Part shown: positions 17,212 to 26,375 of the stretch, piece after piece
Layout of the letters: every line of letters begins with the position of its first letter
How positions within the stretch are numbered: the stretch's first letter is position 1
Position numbers and translations under genes: made by a program
Source: Bradyrhizobium paxllaeri
GTDB lineage: Bacteria > Pseudomonadota > Alphaproteobacteria > Rhizobiales > Xanthobacteraceae
DNA length: 64,000 nucleotides
Reading direction: 5' to 3'
Assembly: GCF_001693515.2 (NCBI RefSeq)
Contig: NZ_CP042968.1
Span: forward strand, 3,906,001-3,970,000
The notes under the pieces: model-generated
Seen by the model: only the letters and a program-made list of their open reading frames with translations
Told to the model about the DNA's origin: nothing
Databases searched by the model: none

Positions 17212-18318
17212 ATGAAACGCTTGTTTCTGGGATTAGTCGCCGTTGCCCTGATCGCATCGGCGTTTGTCGGATCCACCACGACCGTCATGGCGCAAACGAA
17301 GGTGCTGAAGATGCAGGCCACATGGCCCGCATCGCTTACGCTCTATGACAACTTCACCTATTTCGCCGAGCGGGTGAACAAGCTATCGGCAGGTACGCTG
17401 AAGATCGAGGCGATGCCCGCCGGCCAGGTCGTACCGGCCTTCGAGGTGCTGGACGCGACCCATAAGAAGGTGCTCGACGGAGCGCATGCGTGGGCCGGGT
17501 ACTGGACCGGCAAGAACAAGACCGCGATCCTGTTCACCGGCGGCCCCGGCGGCACGTTCGGCATGGACTACATGGACGTGATGGGCTGGTTCTATCACGG
17601 CGGTGGCCTCGATCTGTACAACGAGTTCTACCAGAAGGAGCTCAAGCTCAACGTCGTCGTGTTCCCCATCCTGCCTGCAGGGCCGCAGGCGTTCGGCTGG
17701 TTCAAGAAGCCGATTCAGACGGTTGAGGACATGAAGGGCATGAAATGCCGCCAGACCGGCATGGCCGGCGAGGTGTGGCAGGCGCTCGGCTTCACGGTGG
17801 TCAACATGCCGGGCGGCGAGATCATTCCCTCCGCGCAGCGCGGCGTGATCGATTGTGCGGAATGGGTCGGCGGCATCGAGGACCTGCAGCTCGGCTTCCA
17901 CAACGTCTGGAAATACCACTATTCGCCCGGCCTGCATGAAAACGTGACGGTCGGCGAAATCGTGATCAACGGCGACGTATGGAAGGAGCTCAGCGCTCAG
18001 CAGCAGGAGATCATCAAGTCGGCGGCCAACGAGACATTCCTCGTCTGGTGGACCAAGTGGCAGCGCCAGAACGCCGACGCGCTGAAAGAGATGCAGCAGA
18101 AGCACGGCGTACAGATCCTGCGCACGCCGACCGAGATCCTGCTGACCTTCATCAAGAAGTGGGACGAGATCGCGGCGGCCGAGTCCGCCAGGAACCCGTT
18201 CTTCAAGAAGGTGCACGACTCGCAGAAGGCCTATGCCAGCGCCGTGGTGCCGTACAAGCGGTCCTATTTCCCGCCGTACTCCTTCATGGCGAACTACTAC
18301 TTCCCCGTCGAGAAATAG
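17212..18318 (+). CDS. TRAP transporter substrate-binding protein (DctP family)
   Basis: 368 residues. The signal peptide ends near VMAQ/TKVLKMQ. It has family sequences MQATWPASLTLYDNFTYFAERV, AGYWTGKNKTAILF, GGPGGTFGMDYMD and MPGGEIIPSAQRGVIDCAEWV. The last of these contains the region that binds the substrate carboxylate. The length and the paired Trp/Gly motifs suit the 2-oxoacid-binding TakP-like group, which is an inference. RBS gggaggag. A strong hairpin follows immediately before the permease genes. Confidence 0.92.
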   Translation: MKRLFLGLVAVALIASAFVGSTTTVMAQTKVLKMQATWPASLTLYDNFTYFAERVNKLSAGTLKIEAMPAGQVVPAFEVLDATHKKVLDGAHAWAGYWTGKNKTAILFTGGPGGTFGMDYMDVMGWFYHGGGLDLYNEFYQKELKLNVVVFPILPAGPQAFGWFKKPIQTVEDMKGMKCRQTGMAGEVWQALGFTVVNMPGGEIIPSAQRGVIDCAEWVGGIEDLQLGFHNVWKYHYSPGLHENVTVGEIVINGDVWKELSAQQQEIIKSAANETFLVWWTKWQRQNADALKEMQQKHGVQILRTPTEILLTFIKKWDEIAAAESARNPFFKKVHDSQKAYASAVVPYKRSYFPPYSFMANYYFPVEK

Positions 18319-18326
18319 GGATTCGT

Positions 18327-18355
18327 CCGAGGGCGGTCGATTTGACCGCCCTCGG
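18327..18355 (+). promoter_or_regulatory. Intercistronic hairpin after dctP-type gene
   Basis: A perfect 12-bp inverted repeat CCGAGGGCGGTC / GACCGCCCTCGG with a 5-nt loop starts 9 bp after the binding-protein stop. There is no T-tract, so it is more likely an mRNA 3'-end stabiliser or partial attenuator than a full terminator. It would let the binding protein be made in excess over the permeases. Confidence 0.65.
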
Positions 18356-18429
18356 TTGATGCGGCTCATGCGGCCGGCGTCCGTCGTGCCGCAAATGCGC
18401 CGCCCGAACGGTCGGCGGAAGGGAGAGGG

Positions 18430-18993
18430 ATGGCCGAGATGACAGGCAGGCAGCCGCCGGCGCTCCTGGCCATAATCAGGATCATCGACGGCTTTACAGA
18501 CCGAACCGGCACGATCATCTCGTGGCTGTCGGTGCCGCTTGTTCTGGCCGTCGCCTACGAGGTTACAGCACGCTACCTGTTCAATGCGCCGACCATCTGG
18601 GCCTACGACGCAACCTACATGCTCTACGGCTCGCTGTTCATGCTCGGCGCCGCCTACGCGCTGCACAAGGGCGCTCATATCCGCACCGACTTCTTCTGGG
18701 AGAAGTTCTCCATCCGCAGGAAGGGTTGGATCGATACGATCTCCTATGTCGTCTTCTTCTTCCCGAGCCTGATCATGCTGTTGCTGATCAGCTGGAACGA
18801 ATTTCATTACGCCTGGGAGATCAACGAAACTTCGGACCAGACACCGTGGCGGCCGGTGCTGTGGCCGTTCAAGTTCGTCGTGCCGCTCGCCTGCCTCCTG
18901 CTGCTGGTCCAGGGCGTGTCCGAACTGATCAAGAGCATCTACATGCTGCGCACCGGTGTCGAGCTCGAGCACAAGGAGAAGGTCGAGATATGA
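18430..18993 (+). CDS. TRAP transporter small permease (DctQ family)
   Basis: 187 residues with four transmembrane helices. It has the DctQ-type WAYDATYMLYGSLFMLGAAYALHKGAHIRTDFFWE stretch (about residues 57-91; the run is described, not aligned) and Trp-rich loops. It pairs with the large permease in the inner membrane. RBS ggga-gaggg precedes the ATG. The stop overlaps the start of the dctM-type gene (ATGA), so the two permease subunits are coupled. Confidence 0.9.
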   Translation: MAEMTGRQPPALLAIIRIIDGFTDRTGTIISWLSVPLVLAVAYEVTARYLFNAPTIWAYDATYMLYGSLFMLGAAYALHKGAHIRTDFFWEKFSIRRKGWIDTISYVVFFFPSLIMLLLISWNEFHYAWEINETSDQTPWRPVLWPFKFVVPLACLLLLVQGVSELIKSIYMLRTGVELEHKEKVEI

Positions 18994-20414
18994 CCGCAGA
19001 AGCGCTCATCGGCCTCATCATGCTTGTGGTCTTGCTTGGCGCGATCTTCATCGGCGTGCCGATCTCGTTCACATTGCTGTTTCTCGCCTTTTCGTTCGGC
19101 TACTGGGGCATGGGCGCGACGGTCTTCGAACTTGGCTACTTCCAGACCATCGGCATGATGAAGGAGGAATTGCTGGCCGCCGTGCCGCTGTTCATCTTCA
19201 TGGGCTTCATCACCGAGCAGGCGGGACTGATGGAGCGCCTATTTACGGCGTTCCGCATGCTGCTTGCGCCGGTGCGCGGCGCACTCTTTCTCGTCGTCAT
19301 CCTGACCTCGACCGTGTTCGCGATGGCGACAGGCATTGTCGGCGCAGCCGTCACCGTGCTTGGCATCATGGCCTCGCCGATCATGAACAAGGCGGGATAC
19401 GACCCCAAGCTTTCAGCAGGCACCATCACGGCGGGCGGCACGCTCGGCATTCTCATTCCCCCGTCGGTCATGCTGATCGTGATGGGGCCGGTGCTCGGGG
19501 TGTCGGTCGCCGATCTCTATGCCGCAGCCTTCGGGCCGGGCTTCCTGCTGGCTGGCGTTTACATCGTCTATCTGATGGGCCGCGCCTTCCTGAACCCCAA
19601 ACTCGGGCCGCCGGTGCCAAAGGACGAGCGGATCTACTCAGCCGGGCACATTGCGCGCGAGGTGATCATCGGCACGCTGCCCCTGCTCGGGCTCATCACG
19701 GCAACCCTCGGCTCGATCATTGGGGGCCTTGCGACGCCGACGGAGGCCGCCGGCATCGGCAGCGTCGGCGCGCTGATCCTGGCCGTCGCATATGGCAGGT
19801 TCTCGCTCAGCGGACTGCAGCGCGCGCTGATCTCGACGATGGCGACGTCGAGCATGGTCCTGCTGCTGGCGGTCACGTCGAACATTTTCGGTGCGGTGTT
19901 CGCCCGCCTTGGCTCGGCGAACTGGATCACCGAGACGATGCTCGGCCTGCAGTTGCCTCCAAGCCTCATGCTGATTGTCGTGCTGTTGCTCATTTTTCTG
20001 CTCGGTTGGCCGTTTGAGTGGCCGGCCATCATCCTGGTGTTCCTGCCGATCTTCTACCCCGTCGTGAAGGGCATGGGCATCGATCTCATATGGTTCGGAG
20101 CACTGGTTGCGGTCGTACTGCAGACCGCATTCCTGTCGCCGCCGGTCGCCATGTCGGCCTACTATCTCAAGCAGGTGGTCAAGGGCTGGAGTCTCACGAC
20201 GATTTACGCCGGCATGTTCCAGTTCATGATCCTGCAGGTGATCTGCGTCGGGCTGATGATCGCCTTCCCCGGCATTGCGACCTGGTTCCCGCACACGCTG
20301 CACGAGGCGTCGCGCAGTCAGGTGATACCGGAGGAGCACAGGAAAATCCTGGAGCAGCAGAAGCTGGCACCGTCCCTGGAAGACGAAGATTGGCTGACAC
20401 CAAAAAAGAAGTAG
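18990..20414 (+). CDS. TRAP transporter large permease (DctM family)
   Basis: 474 residues from the overlapping ATG. It has the usual DctM landmarks FIGVPISFTLLFLAF, AAVPLFIFMGFITEQAGL, AGGTLGILIPPSVMLIVMG and PPVAMSAYYLKQV, with about 12 hydrophobic segments. It drives sodium-coupled import with the upstream DctQ and DctP proteins. The C-terminal tail is charged and ends in LTPKKK. It closes the FAD monooxygenase / epoxide hydrolase / TRAP region. Confidence 0.93.
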   Translation: MTAEALIGLIMLVVLLGAIFIGVPISFTLLFLAFSFGYWGMGATVFELGYFQTIGMMKEELLAAVPLFIFMGFITEQAGLMERLFTAFRMLLAPVRGALFLVVILTSTVFAMATGIVGAAVTVLGIMASPIMNKAGYDPKLSAGTITAGGTLGILIPPSVMLIVMGPVLGVSVADLYAAAFGPGFLLAGVYIVYLMGRAFLNPKLGPPVPKDERIYSAGHIAREVIIGTLPLLGLITATLGSIIGGLATPTEAAGIGSVGALILAVAYGRFSLSGLQRALISTMATSSMVLLLAVTSNIFGAVFARLGSANWITETMLGLQLPPSLMLIVVLLLIFLLGWPFEWPAIILVFLPIFYPVVKGMGIDLIWFGALVAVVLQTAFLSPPVAMSAYYLKQVVKGWSLTTIYAGMFQFMILQVICVGLMIAFPGIATWFPHTLHEASRSQVIPEEHRKILEQQKLAPSLEDEDWLTPKKK

Positions 20415-20521
20415 CCCGGCGTTGTGCGTACCGGGTGACGTCCGCGCGGCTCCAAAAGCCAGTTTCTCTGGTGCTATTGTCCCAACGGACACCGGCCGAG
20501 TCTAAGGAGACCCTCGCGGTA

Positions 20522-20713
20522 TCACGACCAATCGATCGGATCGTAATGCAGTCGACGGCGATCCATCTCCTCGCGCAGCCGTTCTGCGTATTCTTTTACA
20601 CCGGGACCGGCAAAGCGATACTTGCCGCCTGCTCGCAGATCCAGTTCGACCTGCTGCCGGACATTTTCATAGAACGCCAAAATTCGTTCGTCCTTCATTT
20701 GCGAAAAATTCAT
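20522..20713 (-). CDS. Small hypothetical protein under a FixK-type box
   Basis: 63 residues: charged and mainly helical, with KDERILAFYENVRQQVELDL, GGKYRFAGPGVKEYAERLR and a C-terminal YDPIDW. I do not recognise the family. There is no signal or membrane segment. The ATG at 20713 is preferred over a GTG at 20725, since the AGGGGG stretch abuts the GTG. A near-palindromic TTGA-N6-TCAA box lies about 64-77 bp upstream, at the spacing expected for a class II activator site. Low-oxygen induction is therefore likely. Confidence 0.6.
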   Translation of the reverse strand: MNFSQMKDERILAFYENVRQQVELDLRAGGKYRFAGPGVKEYAERLREEMDRRRLHYDPIDWS

Positions 20714-20776
20714 CGCCAAGCCCACCCCCTGGTCAAGTCGAAGCAGAACGATGGAGGAGGTTCCACCGCAGCGACG

Positions 20777-20790
20777 TTGACCTAGATCAA
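20777..20790. promoter_or_regulatory. FixK/FNR-type binding box
   Basis: TTGACCTAGATCAA matches TTG(A/C)-N6-(T/G)CAA with 12 of 14 positions symmetric. If centred at -41.5 for the leftward gene, transcription would start near 20742, leaving a short leader of about 29 nt to the ATG at 20713. The rightward yidB-type gene starts 142 bp away and could also be influenced. Confidence 0.6.
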
Positions 20791-20854
20791 ACTTCGCGTC
20801 GCGGTCTCAGCGTTCGCTGCCGGCATAGCCGCTGAGCCCATGGGCAGTTTTGGC

Positions 20855-20880
20855 CGAACTTTCCGGCGTCCTCGGAGTTT
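20855..20880 (+). promoter_or_regulatory. Candidate EcfG-type general-stress promoter
   Basis: CGAAC-N16-AGTTT resembles the alphaproteobacterial EcfG consensus GGAAC-N16/17-cGTT, one mismatch in each element. It lies 53 bp upstream of the yidB-type gene. YidB and GlsB-type genes are typical stress-regulon members, which fits. Confidence 0.35.
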
Positions 20881-20932
20881 GACCGGTCTGATCGGCCTAA
20901 GACCTGAAACACAGATATTAAGGAGGCCAAAA

Positions 20933-21391
20933 ATGAGCCGCGGGATGCCATCGATGACTGCACTCCTTGGGATGCTTGCCCTTGCGGGATATCAAAATCG
21001 CGACAAGCTCGCGGAAATATTCAACAGCGCGGTGGGATCGCTTTCCAAACCCGAAGGCGGCAAACAGCCGCCGGGGCAGAGTGATGTGCTGAGTAACATG
21101 CTGGGCGGCGCGGGAGTCGGCGGCTTGCTTGGTGGTGGCCTCGGCGAATTGTTCGAACAATTCAAGAAGAACGGTCAAGGCGAGGCAGCGGAATCGTGGA
21201 TCGGCACCGGCCCCAACAAGGAGATTTCGCCGCCCCAGCTCAAGCAAGCCATCGGTCAGGATGTCCTGGCGGTGTTGGCGCAGCAGACGGGGCTTTCGCA
21301 GGAAGAAATTCTCGCCCGACTTTCGCGGGAGCTGCCATCGGCGGTCGACAAATACACGCCGGACGGTCGTCTACCTCCGCGCGACGCCTGA
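20933..21391 (+). CDS. YidB family protein (DUF937)
   Basis: 152 residues from the ATG with AAGGAGG 5 nt upstream, a near-perfect RBS that fixes the start. A Gly-rich centre ([20 protein letters not shown]) is followed by [20 protein letters not shown] and [20 protein letters not shown], the YidB signature. Function is not established; the family is often stress induced. A GlsB-type membrane protein gene follows after 26 bp, probably on the same transcript. Confidence 0.85.
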   Translation: MSRGMPSMTALLGMLALAGYQNRDKLAEIFNSAVGSLSKPEGGKQPPGQSDVLSNMLGGAGVGGLLGGGLGELFEQFKKNGQGEAAESWIGTGPNKEISPPQLKQAIGQDVLAVLAQQTGLSQEEILARLSRELPSAVDKYTPDGRLPPRDA

Positions 21392-21417
21392 TTCATCGTG
21401 CGCAAGGAATTGGTGAG

Positions 21418-21678
21418 ATGAGCATCATCTGGACCATCATCATCGGGTTTTTGGCGGGCGTCGTTGCAAAGTTCATCATGCCTGGAAGCAATGAACCGTC
21501 AGGGTTCATTATGACGACCATTCTGGGCATCGTGGGCGCGTTCGTCGCCTCCTATCTCGGGCAAGCTCTCGGTTGGTACAAGGCGGGCGAGGGGGCCGGT
21601 TTCGTCGGTGCCGTGGTCGGCGCGATCATCGTGCTGCTGATCTATGGGTTCTTCGCCGGCAAGCAGCGCGCAGTTTGA
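21418..21678 (+). CDS. GlsB/YeaQ/YmgE family stress-associated membrane protein
   Basis: 86 residues with three hydrophobic helices: IIWTIIIGFLAGVVAKFIMPG, MTTILGIVGAFVASYLG and GFVGAVVGAIIVLLIYGFFAG (partial runs). This is the transglycosylase-associated / GlsB family of tiny inner-membrane proteins, tied to envelope and acid stress in other bacteria. RBS aaggaattggtgag near the ATG. It likely forms an operon with the YidB-type gene. Confidence 0.88.
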   Translation: MSIIWTIIIGFLAGVVAKFIMPGSNEPSGFIMTTILGIVGAFVASYLGQALGWYKAGEGAGFVGAVVGAIIVLLIYGFFAGKQRAV

Positions 21679-21717
21679 GTTTTTTTGCCGGTCCTTAGCT
21701 GGATTCCGCGCCAACGT

Positions 21718-23220
21718 TCATTTGCGCACGATCGAACCAGCGCGCCCGACCAGGCGCGCCAGTTGCTTGAAGCGGCTGCCGACGCGGTCGGCGACGAGGT
21801 CGACCATGCGATGCTCGAACACCAACATCAGCTTGCGGCCCTGGGTTCGAAAATGCGTCGCAGGCAACACGCCGGTGCGCGCCGCGGAGATCAGGTGCGC
21901 AACGCGGAAGGCGGCACCGAGAAGGCGCGCGCGTTCGTCCATCGCCGGTGGCACCAGCTCGCGGATGCGCTCCGGCGGCTCATTCTCCTCGCTGAGGCCC
22001 GCGTAGCGATAAAACACCGACAGCGCGACGAAGGCGCGGCCCTGATGGCTGATCGAGCCGAAATTGCCGTTGGTGATCAGGCTCAGCGTTTCCTCGCCGC
22101 GATGGTCCGGATGCACCCGCCAGCCGATGTCGGAAAGCAGGCAGGCGGCATGGCGCAGCCTTCGATCTTCCTCGGTCTCGCGCAGTCTCACCACGCGCAC
22201 CAGCCGATCGGTCCAGGCGACTAGCTCCTCGGCATGGCGTGCGGACCGCGACAGCAGCCCGTTGAGCGTTTGCGCGGCGCAGATAAAGCCGTCCTTGGCG
22301 CGCTCCTGTGTCGGCAGCATTTCGTAGAGCAGGCCTTCACGGACGCCGAAGGTCGAGAACACGATCTCCTTCGGCCGGCCGACGCGGATGATGTATTCGA
22401 GCACCAGCGCCGCATAGGTCAGCAGCGGGCGCCGGGCGTCCGCGACTACTTCGATATCGGCGAGCATGTTGGCGGCCGCGAGCCGGCGCAGGCGCCGGGC
22501 GAAATCGAGCGCGTCGGCGGCCGGTATCGAATAGCCGTGCATCACGCGCAACGGATAGCCGCTCTGCACGATGTGGATGCGCGCCAGCGCGCGCCAGGTG
22601 CCGCCGACGGCATAGAAGGTGCGGCCGCGGGCGGCCTTGAGCTGGGCGACGCCGGACAGGTTGTCGCGCACGATGCGCTCAGCGCGCTTCAAGGATTTGT
22701 GCGAGAGATCCTGCAGCGCGAGGCTGCCCAGCGGCAGGGTGACGCCGCCTTGAACCCGGCTCTTCTGCACGTCGATCAGTTCAAGCGAGCCGCCGCCGAG
22801 ATCGCCGACGATGCCGTTGGGATTGTGGATGCCGGAGACGACGCCGAGCGCGGACAATTTGGCTTCGCGCGGTCCCGACAGGATTTGAATCGGAGTGCCG
22901 CAGATGCGCTCGGCCTTGGCGATGAAGTCAGGACCGTTCTTGGCGTCGCGGCAGGCGGCAGTCGCGATGGCGAAGACGCGTCCCACCTGCTGGATGCGGC
23001 ACAGCGCCCGGAATCGCCGCAGCGCCGTCAGCGCCTTGGTTACGGCGTCCTCCGCCATCAAACCGGTGCTCTGCACCTCGCGGCCGAGCCCGCACAGCGC
23101 CTTCTCGTTGAAGATGGTGACGAGGCTGCGCGCCATCGTCTCATAGACGACGAGACGAACCGAGTTCGAACCGATGTCGATGACGGCGACGCTGGAAGCG
23201 CGCTTTCGCGGCCGCTTCAC
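21718..23220 (-). CDS. ppx: Exopolyphosphatase / GppA family phosphatase
   Basis: 500 residues from GTG. The ASKHA ATPase phosphate loops are visible: AVIDIGSNSVRLVVYE and GDLGGGSLELIDV. An HD-like C-terminal half follows (RLRHAACLLSDIGWRVHPDHRG). It removes terminal phosphate from polyphosphate, and related enzymes also act on pppGpp. It lies 12 bp after ppk1, so synthesis and breakdown of polyphosphate are co-transcribed. Which of Ppx or GppA activities dominates cannot be told. Confidence 0.92.
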   Translation of the reverse strand: MKRPRKRASSVAVIDIGSNSVRLVVYETMARSLVTIFNEKALCGLGREVQSTGLMAEDAVTKALTALRRFRALCRIQQVGRVFAIATAACRDAKNGPDFIAKAERICGTPIQILSGPREAKLSALGVVSGIHNPNGIVGDLGGGSLELIDVQKSRVQGGVTLPLGSLALQDLSHKSLKRAERIVRDNLSGVAQLKAARGRTFYAVGGTWRALARIHIVQSGYPLRVMHGYSIPAADALDFARRLRRLAAANMLADIEVVADARRPLLTYAALVLEYIIRVGRPKEIVFSTFGVREGLLYEMLPTQERAKDGFICAAQTLNGLLSRSARHAEELVAWTDRLVRVVRLRETEEDRRLRHAACLLSDIGWRVHPDHRGEETLSLITNGNFGSISHQGRAFVALSVFYRYAGLSEENEPPERIRELVPPAMDERARLLGAAFRVAHLISAARTGVLPATHFRTQGRKLMLVFEHRMVDLVADRVGSRFKQLARLVGRAGSIVRK

Positions 23221-23232
23221 AGTCGCGGCCCC

Positions 23233-25446
23233 TTATGACGATGGTTGGCGCTCGTTACGGCGCGTGAGCCGGCGTGGCGAAGATTCCTTGAGAGACTTTC
23301 CACGACCAGACAGGCTCGGATTCGTCATGAAGTAATTGTGCAAATTGAACGGCTCTTCGCCTTTCGCGGCCTTCATACGCGTTGAGGACCCGTCCGGCAA
23401 CAATTGCCAGCTCTGCTCGGTATCCTTCAGGTTCGCGACCATGATCTGTTCGAGAACCTGCTGATGTACCGTAGGATTTTGCAACGGACAGAGCACTTCG
23501 ACGCGGCGGTCGAGGTTCCGCGGCATCATGTCGGCGGACGAGATATACACAGCCGCCTTTGGGCCGGGCAGGCCCTGACCCATACCAAAGCAGTAGATTC
23601 GGCCGTGTTCCAGAAAGCGGCCGATCACCGATTTGACGCGGATATTGTCCGATAACCCGGGCAGTCCCGGCCGCAGGCAGCAGATGCCGCGCACCACCAG
23701 TTCGATCGACACGCCGGCCTGCGATGCCTCGTACAATGCGTCGATGATGTCGGGGTCGACGAGCGAGTTCATCTTCATCCAGACCGCGCCCGGCTTGCCA
23801 TGCCTGGCGTGATTGGTCTCGCCCTTGATGTGCTCGATGATGCGCTTGCGCAGCGTCAGCGGCGACACCGCCATCCGTTCGATGTCGCTCGGCTCGGCAT
23901 AGCCGGTGATGTAGTTGAATACCCGCGCCGCATCGCGGCCGATGATCGGGTCCGAGGTGAAGTAGGAGAGGTCGGTGTAGATGCGCGCGGTAACCGGATG
24001 ATAATTGCCGGTGCCGGTGTGCACATAGGTCGTGAGGTTACCGCCCTCGCGCCGCACCACCATCGATAGCTTGGCGTGCGTCTTCAATTCGAGGAAGCCG
24101 TACACGACCTGCACGCCGGCGCGTTCGAGGTCGCGCGCCCAGCGGATGTTGGCCTCCTCGTCGAACCGCGCCTTCAATTCGATCAGCGCCGTCACCGATT
24201 TACCGGCCTCGGCGGCCTCGGCAAGCGCGCGCACGATCGGTGAATTGTTCGAGGTGCGATAGAGCGTCTGTTTGATGGCGACGACGTCAGGGTCGCGCGC
24301 CGCCTGTTGCAGGAACTGCACGACGACGTCGAAGGATTCGTAAGGATGATGGACGATCAAATCCTTCTGCCGGATCGCGGCGAAGATGTCGCCGCCATGG
24401 TCGCGCACCCGCTCGGGATGGCGCGGCACATAGGGCGTGAATTCGAGGTCGGGCCGGTCGAGCCGCGTGAGCTGCGAGAGTTCGTTCATCGCCAGCACGC
24501 CGTCGACCAGAAACACCTCATCATCCGCCGCCGCAAGCGCCTGCCGCACAAAGGCGCACAGCGCTTCCGGCATCTTGGCTTCCATCTCCAGCCGGATCAC
24601 CGAACCCCGACGTCGCCGCTTCAGCGCGGTCTCGAACAGGCGCACAAGGTCTTCGGCCTCTTCTTCGATTTCGAGTTCGGAGTCTCTGATGATGCGGAAG
24701 GCGCCCTGGCCCTTGACGGTGTAGCCGGGAAACAGGCGGCCGATGAACAGGCCGGTGGCCTGCTCCAGCGGGATCAGGTGCACGGTGCCATCGCCGCTCG
24801 AAGGCATGCGGATGAAGCGGTCGATCTTGCCGGGCATGCGGATCAACGCGTTCATCGCCTTGCCGTCGGCAATCCGCGACAATTGCAGCGCGATGGTGAA
24901 GCCCAGACTCGGGATGAACGGGAAGGGGTGCGCAGGATCGATCGCCAGCGGCGTCAGCAGCGGGAAGATGTTGCGGAGGAAGTGGTCCTCGAGCCAGCCG
25001 CGCTCCGCCTTGGTGAAGTCGTGGCCGTCGACCAGCTTGATGCCGGCATCCGACAACGTGGCGCGAAGATCGCGCCAGATCGCCTGCTGGTCGGAAGCGA
25101 GTTCCGAAACCGTCTTGTTGATAAGGGCGAGCTGCTCGGACGGCGTGAGCCCATCCGGACTGCGTTCGGCGATGCCTTCGCGGACCTGTGCCTTGATACC
25201 GGCGACGCGGACCATGAAGAACTCATCAAGGTTATTGGCGGAAATCGACAGGAACCGCACCCGCTCCAGCACGGGATGGCCCGGATTGACCGATTCCTCG
25301 AGCACCCGGCGATTGAAATGCAGCCAGGAAAGCTCGCGGTTGATGAACCGCTCAGGACTGGTGGCAATCGCGGGAGGCGCCTCGGAAATTTGTTCTTTTT
25401 CTTTGATTTCAATAACTTGTGCCGATTCCATGAGGCTTTGATCCAT
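23233..25446 (-). CDS. ppk1: Polyphosphate kinase 1
   Basis: 737 residues from the chosen ATG (MDQSL). An ATG at 25431 is also possible. The longer frame to 25566 adds about 40 residues that do not look like protein. It has the PPK1 N domain ([19 protein letters not shown]), head and C1/C2 domains, with the active-site region [21 protein letters not shown] containing the phosphorylated His, and [17 protein letters not shown]. It polymerises inorganic polyphosphate from ATP at the membrane or cytosol. Upstream hdaA and downstream ppx complete a conserved alphaproteobacterial cluster. Confidence 0.95.
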   Translation of the reverse strand: MDQSLMESAQVIEIKEKEQISEAPPAIATSPERFINRELSWLHFNRRVLEESVNPGHPVLERVRFLSISANNLDEFFMVRVAGIKAQVREGIAERSPDGLTPSEQLALINKTVSELASDQQAIWRDLRATLSDAGIKLVDGHDFTKAERGWLEDHFLRNIFPLLTPLAIDPAHPFPFIPSLGFTIALQLSRIADGKAMNALIRMPGKIDRFIRMPSSGDGTVHLIPLEQATGLFIGRLFPGYTVKGQGAFRIIRDSELEIEEEAEDLVRLFETALKRRRRGSVIRLEMEAKMPEALCAFVRQALAAADDEVFLVDGVLAMNELSQLTRLDRPDLEFTPYVPRHPERVRDHGGDIFAAIRQKDLIVHHPYESFDVVVQFLQQAARDPDVVAIKQTLYRTSNNSPIVRALAEAAEAGKSVTALIELKARFDEEANIRWARDLERAGVQVVYGFLELKTHAKLSMVVRREGGNLTTYVHTGTGNYHPVTARIYTDLSYFTSDPIIGRDAARVFNYITGYAEPSDIERMAVSPLTLRKRIIEHIKGETNHARHGKPGAVWMKMNSLVDPDIIDALYEASQAGVSIELVVRGICCLRPGLPGLSDNIRVKSVIGRFLEHGRIYCFGMGQGLPGPKAAVYISSADMMPRNLDRRVEVLCPLQNPTVHQQVLEQIMVANLKDTEQSWQLLPDGSSTRMKAAKGEEPFNLHNYFMTNPSLSGRGKSLKESSPRRLTRRNERQPSS

Positions 25447-25577
25447 CTCGGGCGGGGTGCCGGCATTGATAGGCGAATGCCGCCTAAAGCATGTGATATT
25501 CCGATGACGTTTCAATGACATTGATGTTCCACGGCATGCCGCCGTCAAGGCGACAGGTCGCTGCATGCATGGGCGGG

Positions 25578-26255
25578 TCAGGCGTTGCGCAGCACTTCCA
25601 CAGCCAGAGCCCGGGTCACCGGACGGCCGAGCCGCAGCGCCTCGGTGTCCAGGAGTTCGACGGCCCGGCGGGCGGCGGCATAGGAGCGCTCGATCCGGGT
25701 GGCGAGATAGCTCACGACCGTCTCGTCGATGCTCAATTGGCGGTCCGCGCAGAATTTGATGATCAGGCCGCGAAACAACAGGTCGTCCGGCGGCAACAGC
25801 GACACGGCGGGTGCGGCGCGCAGCCGCGACCGGAGATCGCGCAATTCGATCTCGAACGAAGCCGGCGGAACGCGCGCCGTGATCAGGATGAAAGCCCCGT
25901 CCTCGCGCGCCAGGTTCAGGAGGTGAAACATCGCGCGCTCATCGAAGTCGGACGGCTTCAGATCTTCGAGCACCAATGCCCCGGTCGTGAGCGCGCCGGG
26001 GACGGCAGCGGGGTCAAGCGCGTGCGCCGAGATCGATCGCGCGCCGGCCTGTTCGGCCCAGATCGCGGCAAGATGGCTCTTGCCGGAGCCCTCCGGTCCC
26101 ATCAGCACCATCACGCGGTTCGGCCAGTCCGGCCAGCTTTCGATCAGCGATAACGCGGCTTCATTGGCCGGCCCTTCCAGGAAATTGTCGCGGGTCAGGC
26201 TCTCCGCATGCGGCAGCAAGAAAGCAAGCTGACGAGGTTGAACGCGAACTGCCAC
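25578..26255 (-). CDS. hdaA: HdaA, DnaA-related regulator of replication initiation
   Basis: 225 residues from GTG with GGAG 6 nt upstream. AAA+ Walker A is [15 protein letters not shown]. The N-terminal [21 protein letters not shown] carries the short clamp-binding-like start expected for Hda proteins. There is no DnaA domain IV. It stimulates ATP hydrolysis by DnaA together with the sliding clamp. It is the usual upstream neighbour of ppk1 in Rhizobiales. Confidence 0.88.
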   Translation of the reverse strand: MAVRVQPRQLAFLLPHAESLTRDNFLEGPANEAALSLIESWPDWPNRVMVLMGPEGSGKSHLAAIWAEQAGARSISAHALDPAAVPGALTTGALVLEDLKPSDFDERAMFHLLNLAREDGAFILITARVPPASFEIELRDLRSRLRAAPAVSLLPPDDLLFRGLIIKFCADRQLSIDETVVSYLATRIERSYAAARRAVELLDTEALRLGRPVTRALAVEVLRNA

Positions 26256-26290
26256 GCAAATCTCCAGGCCGGGATATTGCAGCCTTCATA

Positions 26291-26334
26291 GCGTTTTCGA
26301 GCGAAATGGCTACCGGCTCGCGTGAAGAAAACGC
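26291..26334. repeat. REP-like nested inverted repeat
   Basis: Outer arms GCGTTTTC / GAAAACGC and inner arms CGAGC / GCTCG enclose AAATGGCTACCG. I associate this pattern with a dispersed Bradyrhizobium/Rhodopseudomonas intergenic repeat, from memory only. It fills the gap between hdaA and the asparaginase gene, that is, the left edge of the accessory block. Confidence 0.5.
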
Positions 26335-26375
26335 ATCAACAAGAGATGATCCTGACGCTTTCGGCCGGCCGCTAT

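Noticed and set aside
17383..18972. 529-codon leftward open frame over the TRAP genes
   Set aside because: Antisense shadow of well-supported dctP/dctQ-type genes; no RBS or family features, caused by high GC.
24307..25518. 403-codon rightward frame over ppk1
   Set aside because: Antisense to a clear polyphosphate kinase; composition typical of a mirror frame.
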